Part shown: in pieces, positions 7,645 to 16,830 of the stretch | Numbering within the stretch: position 1 is the first letter of the stretch | Layout: each line of letters begins with the position of its first letter | Assembly: GCA_964351245.1 (NCBI GenBank) | Contig: CAYGNF010000017.1 | Location: forward strand, 1-23,288 | From: JANRKH01 sp964351245 | GTDB lineage: Bacteria > Pseudomonadota > Alphaproteobacteria > Rickettsiales > Rickettsiaceae | Length of the DNA stretch: 23,288 nucleotides | Reading direction: 5' to 3' | Translations under genes and position numbers: made by a program | Notes under the pieces: generated by a model | What the model was told of the DNA's origin: nothing | The model's input: only the letters and a program-made list of their open reading frames with translations | Database searches by the model: none

Positions 7645-9003
7645 ATGACAAAGCAACAACTAAGCACTGAAATAAAAATAGGCCTGAAGATGAATCACTC
7701 TGTATCTCAGAGCCTGAAAGCCTTGCAGTTATCTAGTATTGCACTTGAGGAGTTTATAGATAATCAAGTGCTTGAAAATCCATTTTTAATTAAAGAAATA
7801 AAATCGGAATATATAAATTATGATACCGTAGGATCTAGTGATTATTCAGGTAGGTATAGATCCAATAATGATATGAAGAATTTTGATTTTAGCAATAATT
7901 TGGAGCATGTAGAGAGTTTAAAGCAATATCTACTCAGGCAGATTGCATGTAGATTTACCGATGTGAAACAAAAACTTATAGCCGCATTAATAACTGATTA
8001 TTTAAATGACGATGGCTATCTTACAGAATCTTTAGAATCTATAGCGCGCAACCTCAATATCTCTGTAAAATTAGTAGAGAAAATAACTGAAGCACTTCGT
8101 GATATGGAGCCAGTTGGGATTTATGCAAGCAACCTAAGTGAATGCTTAACTCTGCAGCTAAAAGATAAGAATATTTACGATACGGCTCTAGAGCTTATAT
8201 TGCAAAATCTAGAGTTGGTAGCAATGGGTAACATTAAAGCGCTGATGAAAATTACTTCTTGCAGTAGAGAAAAAATAGTCTTTTATATTAATCAGATTAA
8301 AAGGCTAGAACCTAAGCCCGGTAGAAATTTTATATCCGAGAAAGCATGCGTTAAAGTGCCAGATGCATATATTACCATTAATGATTGTGGTCAGATAGTG
8401 GTTACATCTAATAATACACATATTCCTGAAATTAAAGTCGATACAAATTTATATCAACAATCTAAATCTCAGATTACAAACAACTCTGATAAAGAATATG
8501 TGCATCAGATGTTTCATTCTGCTCTTGGATTTCTGCGATCACTAGAAATGCGAGGCAAAACAATAGCCTTAGTTGCGAGTGCGATCGCAAAAGAGCAAGA
8601 GGAATTCTTTCGTAGAGGAGTTATGTATTTAAAGCCCCTTACCTTATCTCAAATCGCATCAATTACTGGATATAATGAAAGCACTATAAGCAGAGCCACT
8701 ACTGATAAATATTTATCTACATCGTATGGGGTACTAGAAATGAAATATTTCTTTTCTTCTGGTGTAAAAAGCAGGTATTCCAAAGAAGAGGTTTCTAGTC
8801 ATAAAGTTAAAGAAATTATCAAAAGTATAATATCGCAAGAATCTAAAGACCATCCATTATCTGATGAGGCAATCACAATCTCACTAAAGCAGTTTAATAT
8901 CATGATCGCTAGGAGAACTGTGGCTAAATATCGAGAATCTATAGGAATCCTTGGGCGCTCAGATAGAAAAAAGGAATATAGCAAAGACCTCTGCTTATCA
9001 TAA
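7645..9003 (+). CDS. rpoN: RNA polymerase sigma-54 factor
   Basis: Sigma-54 directs core RNA polymerase to -24/-12 promoters and needs an AAA+ enhancer-binding activator to open them. The N-terminal activator-interacting region (about 5-50) has the Gln/Leu-rich pattern SVSQSLKALQLS and ENPFL. The core-binding part follows. The helix-turn-helix near 340-370 contains TLSQIASITGYNESTISR, and the RpoN box ARRTVAKYRE is intact at residues 422-431, so the factor should be functional. Length is 452 residues from the ATG at 7645; a TTG at 7639 two codons upstream is possible but has no better ribosome binding site. It diverges from uup across about 50 bp. No activator gene and no clear -24/-12 promoter lies in the window. 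Confidence 0.93.
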   Translation: MTKQQLSTEIKIGLKMNHSVSQSLKALQLSSIALEEFIDNQVLENPFLIKEIKSEYINYDTVGSSDYSGRYRSNNDMKNFDFSNNLEHVESLKQYLLRQIACRFTDVKQKLIAALITDYLNDDGYLTESLESIARNLNISVKLVEKITEALRDMEPVGIYASNLSECLTLQLKDKNIYDTALELILQNLELVAMGNIKALMKITSCSREKIVFYINQIKRLEPKPGRNFISEKACVKVPDAYITINDCGQIVVTSNNTHIPEIKVDTNLYQQSKSQITNNSDKEYVHQMFHSALGFLRSLEMRGKTIALVASAIAKEQEEFFRRGVMYLKPLTLSQIASITGYNESTISRATTDKYLSTSYGVLEMKYFFSSGVKSRYSKEEVSSHKVKEIIKSIISQESKDHPLSDEAITISLKQFNIMIARRTVAKYRESIGILGRSDRKKEYSKDLCLS

Positions 9004-9034
9004 AACATATTCTTGTATGAATTGGAGATTAGTA

Positions 9035-10117
9035 TTAAGGGTCTATCCTTATTTCGCAGGAATGTTCATAAAAATTTGCACATAATTCTTTTTCTGTAGA
9101 AGTGACAAAGACCTGAGAATCTTGCTCTGATATGAATTGTGATAATATATTTTTAGTATGTTCATCAAGATGCACAAATAACTCATCGAGTAGTAAAATT
9201 GGCCTCCTGGCAACTAAATCCGCAAACAATTCTGTATGAGATATTAATATAGCAATTAATGCTGATTGCTGCTCTCCGGTTGAACAAAATTGAATATTCA
9301 TATTTTTCTCTACTAACATTGCAGAAAAATCTGATTTCATAGGGCCAAAATTGCTTTTATGACTATTTTTATCTAGGATTCTAGTATTTTTTAGCGCATC
9401 TTGTATTGCTTCTAGGCAATTTGTGGTTTTAAGTAATATATCATCAATTTTACTTCTAAGGCTCAAGGTGATTTTGAGTAAAGACTTAGAGTTATTAATT
9501 AATGCATTTAGATTACTCAGTATTTTCATTCGCGCGCTACATATTTCTATCGCAAGATGAGACATTTTTTGCTCGATAATGCTAATCCAGGATTCGTTCA
9601 TTATATTTGCGAGCAACAAGTTCATCCTTTCTTTTTGATAATATTCATATTTATTGATATTGTCTGCGTGCTCTGGTATAAAAGAATATACTATTCTATC
9701 AAAAAATTTTCTTCTATTACTTAAAGATTCCTGAAAAATTGTATTTTGTTGAGGAGTGAGCCAAAATATATTTGTAAAATTAATTAATTCGGTAGATTTA
9801 ATTTTTTTGGCATTCATTTCTATATGCTTTCTATTACCATCTTTAGAGATAGATTCATCTATTCTAATATCCCCAATATAAGAATTAATCCCAAACTGAA
9901 GCTCAGTTTGCATTGCTCCGGAGTTAATTAGATTTTCATTTTTTGCGCTCCTTAAACCTTTGCCAGGAGATAATAAAGAGATTGCCTCAAGGATGGATGT
10001 TTTGCCGGATCCATTTGGGCCAGTGATAAGAATTTTATTGCCATGAAAATCTATGTGTTTAAATAGAAAATTGCGAAAATTTACAAGAGTAATGTCCCGT
10101 AAGTATGGTTTTTTCAA
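9035..10117 (-). CDS. recF: DNA replication and repair protein RecF
   Basis: RecF is an SMC-like ATPase that helps RecO/RecR load RecA on gapped DNA at stalled forks. The 360-residue protein has Walker A GPNGSGKT (33-40), the ABC-type signature STGEQQ (near 283) and Walker B ILLLDELF with the D-loop HLDEH (about 307-320). The start is a TTG three bases beyond the dnaN stop. It is supported by AAGG within the end of dnaN, 8 nt upstream, and no in-frame ATG lies near the conserved N-terminus. Translation is therefore likely coupled to dnaN. It is the last gene of the rhodanese-dnaA-dnaN-recF cluster and ends 31 bp from the convergent rpoN stop. Confidence 0.93.
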   Translation of the reverse strand: MKKPYLRDITLVNFRNFLFKHIDFHGNKILITGPNGSGKTSILEAISLLSPGKGLRSAKNENLINSGAMQTELQFGINSYIGDIRIDESISKDGNRKHIEMNAKKIKSTELINFTNIFWLTPQQNTIFQESLSNRRKFFDRIVYSFIPEHADNINKYEYYQKERMNLLLANIMNESWISIIEQKMSHLAIEICSARMKILSNLNALINNSKSLLKITLSLRSKIDDILLKTTNCLEAIQDALKNTRILDKNSHKSNFGPMKSDFSAMLVEKNMNIQFCSTGEQQSALIAILISHTELFADLVARRPILLLDELFVHLDEHTKNILSQFISEQDSQVFVTSTEKELCANFYEHSCEIRIDP

Positions 10118-10120
10118 TGA

Positions 10121-11266
10121 CTATACCTTCATTGGCATGATTACATATTTATCGTGCTGATTGACTACTGATTGTATCAGAATAGGATCTTCTGAGCTAT
10201 GGAAGTACAGGGCTATTTCTTCGTTATCGAAGTTTTTGAGTATATCTAGTAGATACTTTGGATTAAATCCTATTTGCAATGATACGCCTTCATATACAAA
10301 TTTTTGATCTTCTTCTGTATTAGTAATTAATTCTTTGGCCTTACCTTTTGTTTCGCCAAATGCAGAAACTTCCACCTCGACTTTGTTCATTCTTAACTTG
10401 ATAGCTCTGAATTGATCTTGAGTGATAGTTGACACCCTATCCACAATATTCATTAGAGGCTTGCTATGTATAAGAAGCGCGCTTTCGGTTTGAGTAGGTA
10501 TAAAAGCTTGGTATTCAGGAAAAGTTGCATCAACAAGCTTGGATAGTATTTCTATATTTTCTGCGGCAAAAGAAATTCTATTGGAATCTAGCATGACTTT
10601 GAGTGTACCTGATGTATATGAGCTATCTTTTAGTATCTTTAATAATTCTCCTACTGTTCTTTTGTGTAGTATAACTCCAAAAAATGGAATATTATCTAAT
10701 TTAGTAGATAATGTAGATAATCTATGGCCATCAAGCGCTGTAGCATTGAGCATATTTGATTCAGAGCTATTTAGAAATATACCGTTTAAATTATATCTAG
10801 TCTCTTCTGTGGACATAGAAAACTCAGCGCCATTGATTATCCTGAGGAGATTTTGAGCTTCTATGGTAAAACTTACCTCTGGCGTTATATTGTTTTCTAT
10901 GGATGGAAATTCTTCTGCTGGTAGAGTAGCAAGGTTAGAAATAAAATTCTCGCATTTGATAGTGATTTCATCGGGATCTCTACTACACATCAGCTGGATA
11001 TGCGTGTCAGGTATTTTGCGGACAATTTCTGCAAAAGTTAAGATGCTAACAGTAGTGCTACCTTCTTCTTGTATTTGCGCCGCTATATCCACACTGAGTG
11101 TGATATCGCTTGAAGTTGCCTTGATATAAAGTCTTGAGTTGCGCGCTTCTAGTTTAATATGACCAAGAATTGGCTTTACTGGTTTTTTATCTATAATGCC
11201 TCCTGCAAATCCAACAGCACGACTAAGATCTTTTGTTAAAACTTGAATGCAAAAATTATGACTCAT
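10121..11266 (-). CDS. dnaN: DNA polymerase III beta sliding clamp
   Basis: The beta clamp is a ring-shaped dimer that tethers polymerase III and other partners to DNA. The 381-residue length and three repeated clamp folds fit the family. Recognisable parts are the N-terminal region with KPVKPILGHI, the ALDGHRLS stretch in the middle domain, and the C-terminal end VIMPMKV, which matches the canonical MPMRL-type terminus. The ATG lies 12 bp downstream of the dnaA stop. The stop codon is followed after 3 bp by the recF start. No disruption is seen. Confidence 0.96.
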   Translation of the reverse strand: MSHNFCIQVLTKDLSRAVGFAGGIIDKKPVKPILGHIKLEARNSRLYIKATSSDITLSVDIAAQIQEEGSTTVSILTFAEIVRKIPDTHIQLMCSRDPDEITIKCENFISNLATLPAEEFPSIENNITPEVSFTIEAQNLLRIINGAEFSMSTEETRYNLNGIFLNSSESNMLNATALDGHRLSTLSTKLDNIPFFGVILHKRTVGELLKILKDSSYTSGTLKVMLDSNRISFAAENIEILSKLVDATFPEYQAFIPTQTESALLIHSKPLMNIVDRVSTITQDQFRAIKLRMNKVEVEVSAFGETKGKAKELITNTEEDQKFVYEGVSLQIGFNPKYLLDILKNFDNEEIALYFHSSEDPILIQSVVNQHDKYVIMPMKV

Positions 11267-11278
11267 ATATGGTTACTC

Positions 11279-12694
11279 TCATCCTTGTAATACTCTTTCT
11301 AATAAATTAATCTCTTCTTGGAGCTCAATATCAGATGCTTTTATTTTGTCCACTTGTTTGCATGCGTGCATTACAGTTGTGTGATCTTTTTTGCCAAATT
11401 TTTTACCTATATCATTTAAGCTTTTTGTTGTTAGTTGCTTCGCAAGATACATAGCTACTTGCCTTGGTCTTGCAACGCTTCTTTGTCTTTTGGAAGAAGA
11501 CATATCGGAAATTTTGATATTGTAAAATTCTGCGACTTTCTTTTGTATATCTTCTATAGTTACATATTTTTCATTGGATCTGAGTAAATCTCTTAAAATT
11601 TCCTGACAACTACTTAGGGTAATTTCCCTTCCAACTAAAGTTGAGTGGGCTATTACTTTATTTAAGGCGCCCTCCAATTCTCTCACATTGGATGTAATTT
11701 TTGCCGCTAAAAATTCAATCACATTTTTAGGAACATCAGTAGGTATTTGATCTACTTTAGACTGTAAAATACCAAGCCTGAGTTCATAAGTAGTGCTATG
11801 TACGTCGGCTACAAGGCCCCAACCAAGCCTTGATTTAATCCTATCCTCTATATTATCAAGATCAGTAGGAGATCTGTCGCAGGAAATCACCATCTGCCTG
11901 CTATTATCAATCAGTGCATTGAATGTATGAAAAAACTCCTCTTGAGTACTTTCCTTGCCACAAATAAATTGTATGTCATCAATCATTAACACATCTACTG
12001 ATCTAAAATGCTCTTTAAATGACATTACGTCTTTGTTTCTTAATGCACGTACAAATTGATACATAAATTTTTCAGCAGACATATATATTACCCTCCTAGA
12101 AGGATTACTATGCTTTATATGCCATGCTATTGCATGCATTAGGTGAGTTTTTCCTAGGCCAACTCCTCCATATAAAAATAAGGGATTTGATTCTGTGACT
12201 GCTTTTCTAGACTCTGCTACTGCTCTTGATGCAGCGTATGCTAATTCATTTGGATTACCGACTACGAAATTATCAAATGTAAATCTTGAGTCTAATTGAG
12301 ATGAAAAAATTTCATCAACAACTTTTAGCGAAGTTGGCTCATGTGCGGAAGTAATATTGCTTCCAGCTCCAATGACTGTAGTTTCCTCAATAATAGTAGA
12401 GGGGTTTTTACAAATCCTAAGCTCAACATTATATATCGATTTATCAGAAGAGAGTATTAGGTTTTTTAGCGTTTCTAGATAATTTGTTTTTATCCAATCC
12501 CTTACAAATTGAGTTGGCGCAGTAATTACAAAACTTTCATGAGCGCTTGGTATTAATGATAATTTACTAAACCAGCTAGTATATACAGCATGTCCGTATT
12601 TTTCTCTTAGAGTATTGAGAACTTTATGCCACAATTCTTCGTGAATTAGAGGAGAGTCCTTGGTTTCTGTCTTGATATTCAAAGCTGTATTCAT
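11279..12694 (-). CDS. dnaA: Chromosomal replication initiator DnaA
   Basis: DnaA binds 9-mer boxes at oriC and melts the origin as an ATP-bound filament. The 471 residues cover all four domains: DnaB/partner-binding domain I (about 20-90), a short linker, and the AAA+ domain with Walker A GGVGLGKTH (176-184) and Walker B LMIDDIQ (236-242). Domain IV has the DNA-binding signature DHTTVMHAC close to the C-terminus. The ATG overlaps the stop codon of the rhodanese gene (ATGA, 12691-12694), which suggests translational coupling; no separate Shine-Dalgarno is visible. dnaN follows after 12 bp. No cluster of DnaA boxes was found nearby, so oriC does not appear to be here. Confidence 0.97.
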   Translation of the reverse strand: MNTALNIKTETKDSPLIHEELWHKVLNTLREKYGHAVYTSWFSKLSLIPSAHESFVITAPTQFVRDWIKTNYLETLKNLILSSDKSIYNVELRICKNPSTIIEETTVIGAGSNITSAHEPTSLKVVDEIFSSQLDSRFTFDNFVVGNPNELAYAASRAVAESRKAVTESNPLFLYGGVGLGKTHLMHAIAWHIKHSNPSRRVIYMSAEKFMYQFVRALRNKDVMSFKEHFRSVDVLMIDDIQFICGKESTQEEFFHTFNALIDNSRQMVISCDRSPTDLDNIEDRIKSRLGWGLVADVHSTTYELRLGILQSKVDQIPTDVPKNVIEFLAAKITSNVRELEGALNKVIAHSTLVGREITLSSCQEILRDLLRSNEKYVTIEDIQKKVAEFYNIKISDMSSSKRQRSVARPRQVAMYLAKQLTTKSLNDIGKKFGKKDHTTVMHACKQVDKIKASDIELQEEINLLERVLQG

Positions 12695-13071
12695 ATTTTA
12701 TAACAAAAAGGTAGGTTTAAATTTTTCCATCCTGGACCGGAGGTTGATCCCTCGAATCCATCAGATATGATATAGCAATTTTTGTACCCATTTTGTGTAG
12801 CAAGGGTAGCTGCTATAGTCGAGCGAGTAGAAGTTCTACATATAAATAATAGATTTCTGTCTTTTTGCTCAATTATTCTTGTTAAATCTCCAATGAAATT
12901 GCTATTTAATTCCATATGAGGTTTTAAATGTGAAGAAAGTAGCAATATATTATCCCCTACATCAGGATATCCTACATTAATCCACTCTTCTTCGGTTCTG
13001 GTATCTATAATTACCAAATCTTTGCATTGATGCAACATTTTAAATGCTTCAGCAGAGTTTATTTCAATCAT
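12691..13071 (-). CDS. Rhodanese-like domain protein
   Basis: This is a single-domain rhodanese of 126 residues, probably a sulfurtransferase that carries sulfane sulfur on its active-site Cys. The family features are IIDTRTEEEW near residue 21 (usual DVR/DTR-xxE-W/Y pattern) and the active-site loop CRTSTRS with Cys78, followed by an SDGFEG stretch. The substrate is unknown. The frame extends to a TTG at 13083, but the ATG at 13069-13071 has GAAG 6 nt upstream and is preferred. Its stop overlaps the dnaA ATG by 4 bp, making it the first gene of the dnaA operon. A candidate promoter lies at 13098-13126. Confidence 0.85.
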   Translation of the reverse strand: MIEINSAEAFKMLHQCKDLVIIDTRTEEEWINVGYPDVGDNILLLSSHLKPHMELNSNFIGDLTRIIEQKDRNLLFICRTSTRSTIAATLATQNGYKNCYIISDGFEGSTSGPGWKNLNLPFCYKI

Positions 13072-13097
13072 GGTAAGCTTCAATCTTTTAAGTAAAA

Positions 13098-13126
13098 ATA
13101 AGATGGTTAGCCTACGGTATTGTAAA
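13098..13126 (-). promoter_or_regulatory. Candidate promoter for the rhodanese-dnaA-dnaN-recF cluster
   Basis: Read on the minus strand, TTTACA (13121-13126) and TCTTAT (13098-13103) are separated by 17 bp, matching the housekeeping consensus at 5 of 6 and 4 of 6 positions. The start of the rhodanese gene lies about 25 bp downstream. The -35 hexamer overlaps the one proposed for the divergent sdhE promoter. Confidence 0.35.
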
Positions 13127-13147
13127 TAGGCATATTTTGTATATTAT
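13120..13147 (+). promoter_or_regulatory. Candidate promoter for sdhE-mfd
   Basis: TTGTAA (13120-13125) and TATTAT (13142-13147) are 16 bp apart, 4 of 6 and 5 of 6 matches to the housekeeping consensus. It overlaps the divergent promoter, so the two transcription units would compete for polymerase. Confidence 0.3.
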
Positions 13148-13181
13148 TACTCCTGCTATTTAAATTTTGCAAGAAGGATTT

Positions 13182-13448
13182 ATGGGTCAGTCGTTAAATG
13201 ATAAGGTAAAAAAACTCTTATATCTCAGTAGATATAGGGGCTGCAAGGAATCTGAAATTATTTTTAGTAAATTTTCTGATGTGCATTTAGAGCACTTAGA
13301 TGAAGCATCTTTGGATGATTATGAAAAAATTCTGGAATATCCGGATGCTAAACTCCTGGATTGGTTTTTGTTTAAAAAAGATACTCCAGATGAAATTAAA
13401 AGCAATTTAGTATATAGCAAAATTATAAATCACTTGTTTAAAAATTAA
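13182..13448 (+). CDS. sdhE: FAD assembly factor SdhE (succinate dehydrogenase assembly factor 2 family)
   Basis: SdhE promotes covalent attachment of FAD to the flavoprotein subunit SdhA of complex II. The 88-residue protein has the family length and the conserved RGxxE motif as RGCKE at residues 19-23 within SRYRGCKESE. The acidic and aromatic pattern near DWFLFKK matches the C-terminal half of the family. The ATG at 13182 is preferred over the upstream TTG at 13167 because AGAAGGA (13172-13178) sits just before it. mfd follows after 43 bp. An sdhE-mfd neighbourhood is familiar in alphaproteobacteria (often with recG), which supports the lineage guess. Confidence 0.85.
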   Translation: MGQSLNDKVKKLLYLSRYRGCKESEIIFSKFSDVHLEHLDEASLDDYEKILEYPDAKLLDWFLFKKDTPDEIKSNLVYSKIINHLFKN

Positions 13449-13491
13449 TGTATACACTATCAATTTATACACATTTTTGCCCTAGATCTAG

Positions 13492-16400
13492 ATGACAATA
13501 AATTTACCATTTATATTAGAGCAAGTATTAAACCATCAAGCAAGCCCTGAGCAAGATATTCTAGTACTACTGAGCACCGAAGAAGAAGCAACTAGATATT
13601 ATCACTCTGTAAAATTTTTTTGCCCAGGCAAGGAAGTATTGTTTTTGCCTTCATTTGATAGTCTACCCTATGATAGACTTTCTCCATCTCAAAAAATATC
13701 TACAGCTAGAGCGAGGTCTTTAGTAAAGCTGCTCATACAAAGAAAATCGATTGTACTCGTTACAGCTGTGCAAAATTTATTTAATAAATTACCACCTAAG
13801 GATTATCTATCTAATTGCTATATAGAGCTCAAAAAAGGTCAGGCATTCAATCAAACAGATTTTGAATCATTTCTTATAAAAAATAATTATACAAAAACAG
13901 CAGTTGCAATAGATGCTGGTGATTATAGCAGGAGAGGAGATATAATTGATATAGTTACAGACGAAGATATTGGTTACCGCATTAATTTTGAGTGGGATGC
14001 AATACTATCAATTAAACTATTTAATACTCATTCTCAGATTTCTTTTAACACAATAGATTGTGTAGAAATTTTTACAGCATCTGAGGTGAAGCTTAATGAA
14101 TCCTCAATTCAGAATTTTCGCAATGCTTATTTGACTACATTTGGCATATCAAAAATGAATGAAGTATTTTTTGAACAAATTTCATCGAGCGTAAGGCCTT
14201 CAGGAATAGAAAGCCTTGCTCCTATTTTTTATGATAAATCTATAAATTTGGTATCATATCTCAACAATCCCAAAACATATACCTCTCCTTTTGCCCTGAG
14301 CGCAATCAATGAATATGATGTTGATATTAAAGATTTATATCATACGCGAATAAGTTCTGCGAATTTTTTCCCGGCATTTGAGCCTTCTACGCTATATTTC
14401 TCCAAAAACGAAGTACTGAGTATAATAGATCAATCTGTGAAAATTGATTACGAAGCAAAGGATCAGATAGTAAAAACCCAGAAAGATTTCCTGGCGCATG
14501 AAGCAGGTAGATCAGAAGAGGATATGTTGCAATTATTTCTGGATTTTGTAATGCAGAATCATGAAGACACAATCATAGTAACTTGCGCTAATAATTATCA
14601 CCAAAGTAGATTCGTGTCTTTGTTGAGTCAAAAAGATACCGCGCACTTAATCATCAATAAAATTGCAGATGCAAAGAAGGGTTTGATCAATATTTGTATT
14701 TTAGATGCAAGAGAGAGTTTTCGTCTTGGCAACTTTATTATTATTCCAGATACACAGATTTGCGGAAAAAAAAATAATGCAAATATCAAGAGCAACAAAA
14801 AGAAACTGAAGAATATTTTGAAAGAATATGAGAATTTCTTTGAAAATGATTTGGTGGTGCATAAAGAACATGGGAGAGGTAGATATCAAGGCATCGAAGA
14901 TGTGACTGTTGATAATATAAGGGATGATTGCTTAAAAATTATTTACAATAAAGGTGATAAGCTATTTATCCCAGTAGAAAATTCTGATGATATAAAGAAG
15001 TTTGGAGATGGAGAAGTTGAGCTAGATAATCTAGGCGGGACTGCCTGGCAGAGAAGAAAGGCTAAGTTAAAAGAGAGAGTAGGGCAAATTGCTGCATCCT
15101 TGATAGAAATTGCAGCAAAAAGACATCTTGTGAGGCTCGAGCCTATTGAATATGATATGGAGTCTTATACAAGATTTTGCGATGCATTCCCGTATATAGA
15201 GACCGAAGATCAAGATAGAGCCTGTACTGATATATTGCATGATCTCAACTCCGAGCGCCCTATGGATAGGCTAGTATGCGGTGATGTAGGCTTTGGAAAA
15301 ACAGAAGTTGCAATGAGGGCAGCTTTCTTAGTATCTCAAAACAAGCAGGTGGCCATGATGGTATCAACCACCATACTAGCAAGACAGCATTATCTAAATT
15401 TTATAGAAAGATTTAAGGGTTTTGATGTATCGATAAAGCAAATATCCAGATTTGTATCACAAAAAGAGATAGAAGTAATAAAGGAAGAAATCAAAAATGG
15501 TAGTATAGATATTATCATCGGTACCCACTCATTACTTTCTGATTCTATTGGATTCAAGGATTTAGGATTACTGATTATTGATGAGGAGCAGCATTTTGGA
15601 GTATTGCAAAAAGAAAAGCTAAAAAAATTAAGAGGCTCAGTTCATAGTCTTACTCTTTCTGCTACCCCAATACCACGTACTCTTCAATATTCTCTAGTTG
15701 GTATTAAGGATTTGAGCTTAATAGCTACTCCTCCTTTAGATAGACTGAGTGTTAAAACAAATATAATAAATTTCGATAATGTGGTACTAAGAGACGCATT
15801 GCTCAGAGAGAGGTCTCGCGGTGGCAAAAGCTTTGTTGTTGCGCCAAGAGTATCAGATCTCCCTGTATTAAGTGATGCGCTCAAAATAATAGCGCCTGAA
15901 TTATCATTTAAGATCATCCACGGGAAACTCGCTCCTGGTACAATAGATAAAATTATGCAAGAATTTTATGATGGCAAACTAGATATACTACTTAGCACCG
16001 CCATTGTTGAATCTGGTCTTGATATACCTTCTGCCAATACAATGGTAATATATAAAGCTGATATGTTTGGACTGAGTCAATTGTATCAATTAAGAGGCAG
16101 AGTAGGGAGGCGTAAGATCAGAGGATATACTTATCTAATTCTAGATGAAAAAAAATCCCCTACTAAAAATGCTAAAAAAAGACTCGAGGTAATACAATCC
16201 ATAGACTCTCTGGGTGCTGGATTTAGTATCGCATCTTCTGATATGGATATTAGGGGTTTTGGCAATATGGTAGGAGATGAGCAATCTGGTCATGTAAAAG
16301 AGGTAGGAGTTGAGCTGTATCAAGAGATGCTAGAAGAAACAATTAATAGACTGAAGGATGTAGAACACAAAGAGCCAATAAAAAGATGCGAGATTAAAAT

Positions 16401-16815
16401 CAACATACCAATCTTTATACCTGATGAGTATATATCAGATTCTACCACAAGGCTTGCAATATATAGAAGAGCAGGCGAGATCGAAACCGAACTAGAGATA
16501 GAGGAATTTTGTATTGAGCTAATAGATAGATTTGGGCCAATTCCAGAGAGTACAAAAAACCTTATTGATATAATAAGAATCAGACTGAAATCTACTGCAA
16601 TCTATATTAAAACGCTGGATGTAGGGCCATCAGGTGTGATTGTAAAATTTCGCGAAGATGTGAATCACGATTCTATAATGAAATTTATAGCAAAGTACCC
16701 AAGAAATACTAAAATTAAGCCAGAAAATAAGCTCATCTTCTTGCGTAAGATCCATCAGGGGAGTGAATTACTAGAGACAAAAAATTTACTTGAAATACTA
16801 CAAGAGAATTTTTAA
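13492..16815 (+). CDS. mfd: Transcription-repair coupling factor Mfd
   Basis: Mfd recognises RNA polymerase stalled at lesions, pushes it off with its DNA translocase, and recruits UvrA. The 1107-residue protein is full length or slightly short for the family. In order it has an N-terminal UvrB-like module (LPSFDSLPYDRLSPS near 50), the RNA polymerase-interaction domain with VVHKEHGRGRYQG (about 453), and Walker A GDVGFGKTE (near 597). It also has the DEEQ box (near 696), helicase motif VI with RGRVGR (near 866), and a C-terminal TRCF domain from about 960. Translation starts at an ATG without a clear Shine-Dalgarno. It converges on ruvC with only 15 bp between the stops and no strong terminator. 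Confidence 0.96.
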   Translation: MTINLPFILEQVLNHQASPEQDILVLLSTEEEATRYYHSVKFFCPGKEVLFLPSFDSLPYDRLSPSQKISTARARSLVKLLIQRKSIVLVTAVQNLFNKLPPKDYLSNCYIELKKGQAFNQTDFESFLIKNNYTKTAVAIDAGDYSRRGDIIDIVTDEDIGYRINFEWDAILSIKLFNTHSQISFNTIDCVEIFTASEVKLNESSIQNFRNAYLTTFGISKMNEVFFEQISSSVRPSGIESLAPIFYDKSINLVSYLNNPKTYTSPFALSAINEYDVDIKDLYHTRISSANFFPAFEPSTLYFSKNEVLSIIDQSVKIDYEAKDQIVKTQKDFLAHEAGRSEEDMLQLFLDFVMQNHEDTIIVTCANNYHQSRFVSLLSQKDTAHLIINKIADAKKGLINICILDARESFRLGNFIIIPDTQICGKKNNANIKSNKKKLKNILKEYENFFENDLVVHKEHGRGRYQGIEDVTVDNIRDDCLKIIYNKGDKLFIPVENSDDIKKFGDGEVELDNLGGTAWQRRKAKLKERVGQIAASLIEIAAKRHLVRLEPIEYDMESYTRFCDAFPYIETEDQDRACTDILHDLNSERPMDRLVCGDVGFGKTEVAMRAAFLVSQNKQVAMMVSTTILARQHYLNFIERFKGFDVSIKQISRFVSQKEIEVIKEEIKNGSIDIIIGTHSLLSDSIGFKDLGLLIIDEEQHFGVLQKEKLKKLRGSVHSLTLSATPIPRTLQYSLVGIKDLSLIATPPLDRLSVKTNIINFDNVVLRDALLRERSRGGKSFVVAPRVSDLPVLSDALKIIAPELSFKIIHGKLAPGTIDKIMQEFYDGKLDILLSTAIVESGLDIPSANTMVIYKADMFGLSQLYQLRGRVGRRKIRGYTYLILDEKKSPTKNAKKRLEVIQSIDSLGAGFSIASSDMDIRGFGNMVGDEQSGHVKEVGVELYQEMLEETINRLKDVEHKEPIKRCEIKINIPIFIPDEYISDSTTRLAIYRRAGEIETELEIEEFCIELIDRFGPIPESTKNLIDIIRIRLKSTAIYIKTLDVGPSGVIVKFREDVNHDSIMKFIAKYPRNTKIKPENKLIFLRKIHQGSELLETKNLLEILQENF

Positions 16816-16830
16816 AGAAATTAGTTATTA

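Noticed and set aside
7594..7659. N-terminal extension of uup starting at TTG 7659
   Set aside because: It would overlap rpoN, add residues not seen in the family, and use a TTG without a ribosome binding site.
10539..10856. 105-codon plus-strand frame opposite dnaN
   Set aside because: It is antisense to the conserved clamp gene, with no start signal or recognisable motif.
13465..13473. TTATACACA before mfd (also TTATTCACA near 5632, TTATCCACT near 3923 and TTATCTACA near 21606) as DnaA boxes marking oriC
   Set aside because: They are isolated, widely scattered single matches, two of them inside genes; such 9-mers are expected by chance in AT-rich DNA.
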